Assembly: GCA_937923405.1 (NCBI GenBank)
Contig: CALDUY010000015.1
Span: 1-64,000, forward strand
Reading direction: 5' to 3'
DNA length: 64,000 nt
Origin: an uncultured Gemmataceae bacterium
GTDB lineage: Bacteria > Planctomycetota > Planctomycetia > Gemmatales > Gemmataceae
Made by a program: the position numbers and the translations under genes. Of this stretch, positions 55,377 to 62,029 are shown piece by piece. The notes under the pieces are model-generated. The model made no database searches. It saw only the letters and a list, made by a program, of their open reading frames with translations, and had not been told where the DNA came from. Each line of letters begins with the position of its first letter. Positions within the stretch are counted from its first letter, which is position 1.

Positions 55377-55583
55377 TTAGAGCGCTCTGCGAAAGGGTGA
55401 AGCGGATCGCAGGGAAGCAAATCGCAGGCTAAAGCCTGCGACTACCGGACCGCTTTGGATTAACAGCTAGCCGCAGGCTTTCGCCTGCGCTGCGCTCACC
55501 ACTTCGGATTGGTAGCCGCAGGCTTTCGCCTGCGAAAGAGATTCATCTTCCTTGCCACTACAACATCTTGAGGAGAGCTCTAA
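55377..55583. repeat. MITE-like element with REP hairpins, copy C
   Basis: Terminal inverted repeats TTAGAGCGCTCT (55377) and, reverse-complemented from the right end, TTAGAGCTCTCC enclose three palindromes: CGCAGGCTAAAGCCTGCG (55423-55440, inverted orientation), and CGCAGGCTTTCGCCTGCG at 55472-55489 and 55517-55534, the latter in GGTAGCCGCAGG. The right flank TTGCCACTACAACATCTTGAGG matches copy A and the reverse of copy B. It occupies most of the 347-base gap between pyrE and the next gene; nothing else is seen there. Confidence 0.82.
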
Positions 55584-55683
55584 TCGGCTTTGTGGTGGAG
55601 CTACATGTAATCACGACAGAATGAGAAATGCTCGGACGAGAAAATTCACCAAAGTGAAGAAAATCGGCAGCACGACTGCGAAT

Positions 55684-57000
55684 TCATTGCGGATCGCCGA
55701 CCGACACGTTGACCTCGATGACCTTCGGCTCGCTGAGATCGACCTTGACCGTCTCGCGCGTCTGATCGGCAGCCTTGTTACCAGCCCGATCGGTGGCTTC
55801 GACACGAACGTAGAACTCGAACGGTAACCCATCCGTTTTGCACTTACAGCTACCCGTATTTTCTACGTTCGGTTGCAACACCTCCCAGCGGGCATCGGGA
55901 GCGTTGGACGTGGCAAAATAAATGGTGATTGGTGTCTCCCCGAAAAATTTATCGCTCGCCTGCCAGTTCACCGTGATCGTATTGGCGTCGGCTCCTTCGT
56001 TGACGACCACACTGTGCAGCCGAATCGTCGGGGGCGTTTCGTCGACCTCGACCCAGATTTGTGGATAATCCCCTGCACGAGGAGGAGTGATTCCTCTCCC
56101 CACACCGCTGATCGGTCGCAGCGTGAAGCCGTACCGTCCTTGAGCGTTGACGGTTACTTCACACGGCCCCGTCGCGGGAGCATTGTTTTTGTAGATGCTC
56201 CAGGAAGAAGTGTCCCGAGTCATCCACACCTCGACATGTTTGACCTTGGAAGGCCCGGCACCGTCGATGGCATAGTTGAGCTTGAAGGTTTTTCGATTGA
56301 CGTAGATGACTTTGCGATCTCCCGGAGGCGGAATCGCTCCACTGCTACGGGGAAACCCGCCGCCACCGCCCAGTCCCAGGGCCGGCAGTTCGGTCTTGAC
56401 CTCGGTCAGATGGTTGGCCTTGTCGCTGACCAGCAAACGCACCTCGAACGGTCCGTCGCCAGTCGGGTTCCACTCCAGTTGAGCACGCGTCAATTGATCG
56501 TGTTTGATAGGAATCCAGCGCGGCGCTCCAATAACACGATACTCGACCCGCAAAGTCTGTAGATCGAGATTCGGATCACTAACCGACCACTCGACGGCCA
56601 GTTTGCCGCCCTTTTTAGGAACGGCTTTCTGCAACGTCGCTTTGGGTTTCTCGGTATCTACACAGACACGCAAACTAGGCTGCGTCAGATGAACCTTCGC
56701 TGGGGTTAACGAACCGTCCTTGCGTTCGATTTGCACGACAAAGAAGTACCAACCGTCGCTGCGAGCCGTGTAGGTAAACGCTCCACGGGTTTCCAAGGTC
56801 GAGGCCGCCTGGGAGTAGGTCTTGCCCTCGTCACTGGAGACGTGCAGATGTAGGCGGGCAAATGTTGGATCGGGATCTAGCGAATAAGGGATCTCAAATG
56901 TCCGCTCCGCAAAGTAATGAACCGGGCTGTCAGCCCAAACCAGGCTACTCAGAGCCAGGCAGGCGAACATCGCCAGGATCATTCTCGTTCGCGGAACCAT
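55684..57000 (-). CDS. secreted protein with Ig-like repeats, unknown function
   Basis: 438 residues with a signal peptide (RMILAMFACLALSSLVWA-D). At least three related beta-sandwich segments recur with similar endings: VDTEKPKATLQKAVPKKGGKLAVEW, VDETPPTIRLHSVVVNEG and VDLSEPKVIEVNVSV. They are Ig/Fn3-like units with D-x-x-P-P/K openings and WxxxDxxF or WSVSDPNLD elements. A Gly-rich linker (GLGGGGGFPRSSG) splits them. Such proteins are common in planctomycetes as putative surface or periplasmic proteins. It is downstream of the coiled-coil gene on the same strand. Confidence 0.78.
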   Translation of the reverse strand: MVPRTRMILAMFACLALSSLVWADSPVHYFAERTFEIPYSLDPDPTFARLHLHVSSDEGKTYSQAASTLETRGAFTYTARSDGWYFFVVQIERKDGSLTPAKVHLTQPSLRVCVDTEKPKATLQKAVPKKGGKLAVEWSVSDPNLDLQTLRVEYRVIGAPRWIPIKHDQLTRAQLEWNPTGDGPFEVRLLVSDKANHLTEVKTELPALGLGGGGGFPRSSGAIPPPGDRKVIYVNRKTFKLNYAIDGAGPSKVKHVEVWMTRDTSSWSIYKNNAPATGPCEVTVNAQGRYGFTLRPISGVGRGITPPRAGDYPQIWVEVDETPPTIRLHSVVVNEGADANTITVNWQASDKFFGETPITIYFATSNAPDARWEVLQPNVENTGSCKCKTDGLPFEFYVRVEATDRAGNKAADQTRETVKVDLSEPKVIEVNVSVGDPQ

Positions 57001-57174
57001 GACGCCGATTTCCTAACCCTCGACCGACCGCCTGTAGGGAACAGATCGACTCGATCAGTTCTCTCTCATCGACCCCAGCCAACCGCTTGCTTGAGGAATT
57101 GACTTTTTCCTTCTTGCAGAATGCGGCACTTTTGTGGTTTGGAGATTCTGGGCAACTCTTCTCTTTCACTAACT

Positions 57175-58956
57175 TCACGCCGCTCGACTGAGTGGCTCCG
57201 AATCCTCGCCCAGCAAACTGTACGCCAGTCGTTCGATTTCCTCACGCAACTGGCGAACCTGCCGTTCCTCCAAACTCAATCGATGACGCAGCTGTCGTAT
57301 CTCTTCCTGACGAGTCGCCTCCTGTCGAGCATGTTCGTTTCGTTGCTGTTCCCAGTGTTCGCGTTGGCGCATCCATTTATGGGTCTGGCTCAGCAAACGC
57401 TCTTCCATCTGCTTGAGTCGCAACCCTTCTCGGGCCAACTCCTCTCGTTGTTGGAGCAATGTCTCTCGTTGTCGCTCTTGAGCAAGTGCCTCCAATTGAG
57501 CTAGTTCCTGTTGCATCAGCTTGTCAATGCGGTGATCGGTCCAGCCCGGATCATCCGAGCGATGCACCAATTCTGAGCGCATCTGTTCCAGGGCCACGGC
57601 CAAAGCTGCTAACTGGCGTTGCCGTGCGAGCAGGTCGGCACGTCCTTCCTCGCAGTCGTGCCACTGTTCGACCAACTCACGGTGCGTTTCCTCACAGCGC
57701 CGACGGGCAGAAATAAGTTGCTCCAGTTCACGTTCGGCGATGCGAGCATGCTCGGCTTGGGCTTGCGTAAGTTGGGCCAACTGGTCGTTCAACCTCGCTT
57801 CACGCGCTTCCAGTTGCTTCAGCCATTGCTCACGCTGTGCCTCCCAGCCGGCACGATCCAGCAGGAAGCGAGCCTGCCAACCTTCGAGTTGGTCGCGCTG
57901 CTGCTCTAGCTGGCGCAGACGCGCTTCTTGCTGGGCCAGTGCCTGTTCTCGGTCTTGCAGACGCTGGTTGGCTTGCTCCAATTCCGCCAACACCGCCAGA
58001 TACTCCGCTTGCCACTGCTCTTGTGTTTTCAATAGTCGGTGCCATTGCTCGGCGAGATGGGCACGCTGCTCCGCCAACAACTGGGCAAAATCGCGTAGCG
58101 CCTGTGGCCAGTCGCGCTGCGGCTGGGGAGTTGGTGTCTGCAACGCAGCAGGCACTAGCAAACGCACCACTTCGAGCGATCGCGTCGGCAACTGTTCCCG
58201 TTGATGCCGAATCCGTGTTTCCAAACCGTCACACTCTCGTTTCAAGCGAGCTTGTTCTGTTTGCCAGTGCTGCCGCTGCGACTCTAACTCCGCCTTCTGA
58301 CGAGCCATTTCCCGTTGAGCGGCTTCGACTCCCTCGTACCAGCGCTGCTGATCCAGGGCCAACGATTCGGCTTCTTCACGCAACCGTCGTTGCCCCAATT
58401 CAAGCTCACTGTTTACACGCTCCTGAAACCTCTGAACTTGTTCCCGTTCGCGTTGCAATTGCCGCTCTCGCACAATCAGTTCTGCCTCACGACGTCCAAA
58501 CTCTTTCTGCTTCAAGTGAACGTGCTGTTGATGGCGTTTCCACAACTTGCGACGTAATTGGTTGGTTCGCACCCGTAGTTGAGCGACCTGTGTTCGCTGC
58601 TGATCAAGTTGGAATCGCTGTTGAGCCTGCCGATTAATCTCGGTTTGCAATGCCTCGCGCTGCTGACGATACTCTTCAAACAGTGCGTCCAACTCCCGCT
58701 GCCGATCGTCAAGATGTCGAGCGAGTTGCTCTTCCTGCAAAGCAAGAGACGAAGCCCGCGCTTCTAGACGTGCTTCCTCTTCGGTAAGGGCCGCCTGCTG
58801 AGCCGCCACCGCTGCCAGAATCACCCGCAAGGCATCGCGCTCGGCTTGCAGCTGAGCCTTCTCAGCACTAGGTACTTCGCTAGTCGGCGGAGTGCCCCCA
58901 TCCTCGGGCAAAGCAATAGTTTCGGGTAAGCCAGGTAATGGCAAGTCGGCATCCAT
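57175..58956 (-). CDS. long coiled-coil protein of unknown function
   Basis: 593 residues. After a Pro/acidic leader of about 30 residues, nearly the whole protein is predicted coiled coil, rich in Gln, Arg, Glu and Leu, with regularly spaced Trp residues (HWQTEQARLKREC, EQWQAEYLAVLAE, GWEAQREQWLKQLEAREARL, KWMRQREHWEQQRNEHARQE). No signal peptide or transmembrane helix. The length and composition recall bacterial intermediate-filament-like or scaffold proteins (FilP, crescentin) but no family is assigned. The ATG at 58956 has GGGGGA at a distance. Composition bias also makes other frames long; this frame is the only one with a coherent heptad pattern. Confidence 0.78.
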   Translation of the reverse strand: MDADLPLPGLPETIALPEDGGTPPTSEVPSAEKAQLQAERDALRVILAAVAAQQAALTEEEARLEARASSLALQEEQLARHLDDRQRELDALFEEYRQQREALQTEINRQAQQRFQLDQQRTQVAQLRVRTNQLRRKLWKRHQQHVHLKQKEFGRREAELIVRERQLQREREQVQRFQERVNSELELGQRRLREEAESLALDQQRWYEGVEAAQREMARQKAELESQRQHWQTEQARLKRECDGLETRIRHQREQLPTRSLEVVRLLVPAALQTPTPQPQRDWPQALRDFAQLLAEQRAHLAEQWHRLLKTQEQWQAEYLAVLAELEQANQRLQDREQALAQQEARLRQLEQQRDQLEGWQARFLLDRAGWEAQREQWLKQLEAREARLNDQLAQLTQAQAEHARIAERELEQLISARRRCEETHRELVEQWHDCEEGRADLLARQRQLAALAVALEQMRSELVHRSDDPGWTDHRIDKLMQQELAQLEALAQERQRETLLQQREELAREGLRLKQMEERLLSQTHKWMRQREHWEQQRNEHARQEATRQEEIRQLRHRLSLEERQVRQLREEIERLAYSLLGEDSEPLSRAA

Positions 58957-59043
58957 GCGAGATGATTCCCCCGAAGAGATGATCCGATCTTCTCTTCTAT
59001 CGGCTGGAAGAATCCGAAAGTTTATATCGATTTTGCCGATTAT

Positions 59044-60768
59044 TTAGTTTGTTATTGATTCCAGCACGAGTCGCATCACTTCCTCATCTTGACGAAAGGC
59101 CAAATGGCGCAATTTTAACTTGGTGGATTTCCCTGCCCCTGAAAGATTAGCGCTTTGAACCGAGACGATACAATCGCCTTTGGTAATCTCGGCAGGTAAT
59201 TCCAAACTAGCCAGGAATCGCTCTGCCTGTCGTTTGAGCAATCCATCCGGCATGCCGGGCAGCAATTGTGGCTCCAGAGTCTGACGCAGTGTCAGAAACC
59301 CCACCTCCAAAAGCCGCGCTCGCGCAGGCACTATCCATTCGCCGTAAAAAACGTGATACCTCTTGGCGGCGTCCCGATCTTTCCCTAGGGCACGGAAGAA
59401 CAGACTACCGGGATGCAAATCCTGCCCAATTTCACCGCGTCCCTCAATGATGACTCGCTGGATCCCTTCATTCAAACCAAAACGAGCAGCAATAAAGAAC
59501 TCTTGCAGATCGACCAGAAACTTCAACTGCGTCAAATTGCTACCCGAATGCGGAGTGGCCATCAGTACCGCGCGATCGAATTTGCCTTTCAGTTTCTCGG
59601 CATACCAACGAAATACCAATCCTCCCGCACTATGACAGATGAACGTTACCTTCTGCGGCGATGGAAGTAATTCGCGAACCTGTCGAGACAACATCAATCC
59701 CGAGCGAGCAATACTGCCATTGCCGGGATGGCGAAAGACCAGCAAAGGACGACCTTTTAGCGACTTTTGTTCGCTGAAATAATCGAGAAAGGGTTGCCAA
59801 CTGTCATTTTTGCCATACATCCCGTGTACAAAAACAATTGGACGCACTTCGGCATCGATCTCGCCTGGTTTACACGGGATAAAGTCTTTGGCAGTACGAT
59901 CCCAACGAAACAGCCCAAATTCGGAAGCAGGATCAGCGGTCCCGTCTCGTTCCTGCAACAGCCGTTTTAATCGCTGGAGCCGTTGTTCCTTTTCCGAATG
60001 ATTAGCCAAATACCGCATGCCATCTAGGGCTGCATCCAGTTCAAACCCAGCATTGCGGCACAGTTGAAATGCAAAGAGATCAGCTCGATATTCCTGATTG
60101 AGCGAATAAAGAAATTCAACGATTCGACCGGAAATAGTCACTTTGGTTTCTAGCACTTCGCGCCAAACTCCGGGTTCAATCCCCGAGTCAATCCCACGTC
60201 GAGCATCCTCTTCGAGAATGACCCATTGCCAACCACGACGACAATGGCCAAGTGCGGAATGTCCGATCTGGCGAGCCAGCAAAAATGCTAGCGCTGCTTC
60301 ACCGCGTTCCCGATCAGACAAAAGGGTATTGAGCAGAGGATTGGTAAGGAAAATGTAGCCACCGCCAGGAGTGAATACTTCCCAAGTTTTGCGATCAAGC
60401 ACCGTGAGGGAATAGCGAAACTCCTCGGGCAGTTGATACGCGGGCAATTCATCGACCAAACGATCGAGAATCTTGGAAACCGAAATTGGTGGATCCACGA
60501 GCTTGCTATGTTTCACCAATTCCTGATGCATCCTCTGGGAACGTCGATGCTCTTCAGTTGAGGGGAGATCTAGCGCAGTGAGTAGAAAAGCGGGAACCGC
60601 TCCCGTGATAGCGGCTCGAGCTTGTAAGGGGTTTAGCAGTGGTTGAGCCAGTGCGCGATGGTCCAGCATTTGTCGTTGTTTGGCATCGAGCGGCCATTTT
60701 GAGGCGGCATGACTAGGCAACCCCCAACCCACAACAACCGCCAGGGCAATCATCCAGAAGCGTGGCAT
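59044..60768 (-). CDS. fusion of degenerate M48-like peptidase and alpha/beta hydrolase domains, secreted
   Basis: 574 residues with a signal peptide (MIALAVVVGWGLPSHA-A). Residues 90-240 resemble the M48 peptidase domain (YSLTVLDRKTWEVFTPGGGY IFLTNPLL; helix LLARQIGHSALGHCRRG; EYRADLFAFQLCRNAGFELD). The zinc motif HExxH reads RQIGH at 166-170, so the first His and catalytic Glu are missing; the ExxxD helix Glu at 226 remains. Residues 305-480 are an alpha/beta hydrolase (oxyanion VFVHGMYGKNDSW, nucleophile elbow FICHSAGGLVFRWY with Ser at 380). It is probably an active esterase/lipase with a non-catalytic M48 module. Confidence 0.8.
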   Translation of the reverse strand: MPRFWMIALAVVVGWGLPSHAASKWPLDAKQRQMLDHRALAQPLLNPLQARAAITGAVPAFLLTALDLPSTEEHRRSQRMHQELVKHSKLVDPPISVSKILDRLVDELPAYQLPEEFRYSLTVLDRKTWEVFTPGGGYIFLTNPLLNTLLSDRERGEAALAFLLARQIGHSALGHCRRGWQWVILEEDARRGIDSGIEPGVWREVLETKVTISGRIVEFLYSLNQEYRADLFAFQLCRNAGFELDAALDGMRYLANHSEKEQRLQRLKRLLQERDGTADPASEFGLFRWDRTAKDFIPCKPGEIDAEVRPIVFVHGMYGKNDSWQPFLDYFSEQKSLKGRPLLVFRHPGNGSIARSGLMLSRQVRELLPSPQKVTFICHSAGGLVFRWYAEKLKGKFDRAVLMATPHSGSNLTQLKFLVDLQEFFIAARFGLNEGIQRVIIEGRGEIGQDLHPGSLFFRALGKDRDAAKRYHVFYGEWIVPARARLLEVGFLTLRQTLEPQLLPGMPDGLLKRQAERFLASLELPAEITKGDCIVSVQSANLSGAGKSTKLKLRHLAFRQDEEVMRLVLESITN

Positions 60769-60855
60769 GAGATGTTTCTCCAGCGCAGCGGCCTATTGAA
60801 CATGATTTAGTTTATCAACTGTAAGGGATTTTCATTGAAAAATCGATTCTAACTA

Positions 60856-60885
60856 TTGAAAAGTTTGATTGAAAGACGCTATATA
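60856..60885 (+). promoter_or_regulatory. candidate sigma-70-type promoter
   Basis: TTGAAA (60856) and TATATA (60880) with an 18-base spacer lie in the AT-rich gap before the small DNA-binding-like gene that starts at 60962. The match is good, but AT-richness alone can produce it. Confidence 0.4.
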
Positions 60886-60961
60886 CTGTGTATCATGTTT
60901 CTTATTCTACATGTAGCCTTTGACAGGATTACCTGCAACTTGTTATCCTGGAGTAAATTAG

Positions 60962-61339
60962 ATGAGCAAAAAGCGATCGGATGAAACCTCGATGGAACCC
61001 GTTGAATCAACGAATGGAGGCGAACACACTTCGAGCAATCCCAAACGAGAGGCTGTTCGTCAGGCTATCGAGGCACTCGGCGAAGATGCCCCTATTCAGG
61101 AAATGGCCAACTATATTCGCGATCATCTCAATGTGGAAATAGAAAATAAGGTCATTGGTGTTCTCCGACATCACTTATTGCGGGGCAAAAAGAAAAAGGT
61201 CGGTCGTCCACTAGGTTCCACGAAGAAAGTGTCCAAATCAAGCGGCGAAATTACCTTCGAGGACATTCTCGCCGTGAAGTCCCTAGTGCGACGACTCGGA
61301 GCACAGCGGATTCACGAGATGATTGATCTGTTCAGCTAA
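60962..61339 (+). CDS. small basic, probably DNA-binding protein
   Basis: 125 residues. A polar N-terminal tail is followed by a helical region like a small winged helix (REAVRQAIEALGEDAPIQEM, ANYIRDHLNVEIENKVIGVL), an AT-hook-like basic patch KKKKVGRPLGSTKK, and a final helix VKSLVRRLGAQRIHEMIDLF. Similar short proteins recur in planctomycete genomes without known function. Ribosome binding site CTGGAG ahead of ATG 60962; a good promoter lies upstream. The 3' end overlaps the zinc-ribbon gene on the other strand by four bases. Confidence 0.8.
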   Translation: MSKKRSDETSMEPVESTNGGEHTSSNPKREAVRQAIEALGEDAPIQEMANYIRDHLNVEIENKVIGVLRHHLLRGKKKKVGRPLGSTKKVSKSSGEITFEDILAVKSLVRRLGAQRIHEMIDLFS

Positions 61340-61527
61340 TCGGTCAGTTTTGAATCGTAAGCCTGCTCTGGCTCACAACCGTGACAGCTAAGGAAGCCAC
61401 ACTGGCGGCAGAAGAATTCCATACCGCGTAGCGGTAACAAGACTCCGCCACACAAAGGACAGGAAGTGATGTCCCTTCCTGTCCTTGTCTCATGGTTGCA
61501 GATCAATTCTTTCTCGGGTCGTGCCAT
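61336..61527 (-). CDS. small zinc-ribbon protein
   Basis: 63 residues with seven cysteines in knuckle pairs: ITSCPLCGGVLLP, FFCRQCGFLSCHGC, plus one in LICNHE. Two CxxC pairs 17 residues apart (23/26 and 40/43) form a typical zinc ribbon, and a third CxxC (48/51) follows. The ATG at 61527 follows GAGGGCCGCAAGT; a GTG five codons upstream is possible. It lies downstream of the helicase and NUDIX genes on the same strand, so it may be a third member of that operon. Role unknown. Confidence 0.6.
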   Translation of the reverse strand: MARPEKELICNHETRTGRDITSCPLCGGVLLPLRGMEFFCRQCGFLSCHGCEPEQAYDSKLTD

Positions 61528-61613
61528 ACTTGCGGCCCTCACTCGATATGGGACAGCCGCAGCTTATCATCTCGTTCTCGCCTTCGCGAGGTTGGTAGGC
61601 AGGATGGGGGGGT

Positions 61614-62015
61614 TTATCGTTCCGCCGAGGCCACGTCTCGAAGGATTTCGCGCAATCCCGCATCTTCCGCCCGAGAAACCGCCTGCGAGACGGGAAGCCA
61701 GATCCGTTGCCGTAATCCCATTTCGGGATAAATCTCGACTGCCCCCGTGACCAACATCTGAAAAACGATCACATGGCAAATGAGACCGTCTTTTTCGTAG
61801 AGATAGCTGCCCAGAGGTTCCTGACGTAACAGCCCCACCAATCCTGCTTCTTCCCAGGCCTCTTGCAGGGCAATTTCTCCTGCCGATTTTCCGGTCTCGA
61901 TTGTTCCTTTTGGCACCACCCAGCGTTTCCCACTGCGCGAAGTGACGAGGCAGACCTGACTGTTGCGTATGGGCACTACTCCAGCCTGTCGCAGTAAACC
62001 ACCCTGTCCTGCCAT
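61614..62015 (-). CDS. NUDIX hydrolase
   Basis: 133 residues of the MutT/NUDIX fold that cleaves nucleoside diphosphates linked to another group. Start: QAGVVPIRNSQVCLVTSRSG, then WVVPKGTIETGKSAGEIALQ EAWEEAGLVG. The Nudix box GxxxxxExxxxxxxREUxEExGU is altered at two points: the first Glu is Lys and the Arg of REU is Gln. The metal-binding Glu residues of EAWEE remain. The overall pattern resembles diadenosine/diphosphoinositol polyphosphate hydrolases. It begins 14 bases after the helicase stop, with AAGGAT as ribosome binding site. Confidence 0.88.
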   Translation of the reverse strand: MAGQGGLLRQAGVVPIRNSQVCLVTSRSGKRWVVPKGTIETGKSAGEIALQEAWEEAGLVGLLRQEPLGSYLYEKDGLICHVIVFQMLVTGAVEIYPEMGLRQRIWLPVSQAVSRAEDAGLREILRDVASAER

Positions 62016-62029
62016 CCAGTCATCCTTTC

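Noticed and set aside
55377..55583. Possible CRISPR array from repeated 18-base palindromes
   Set aside because: Only two or three repeats with irregular spacing, conserved flanks instead of unique spacers, one inverted copy, and no cas genes.
57837..58637. 266-codon plus-strand frame opposite the coiled-coil gene
   Set aside because: Ala/Pro/Thr-rich mirror of the Gln/Arg/Glu-rich coiled coil; no ribosome binding site or family.
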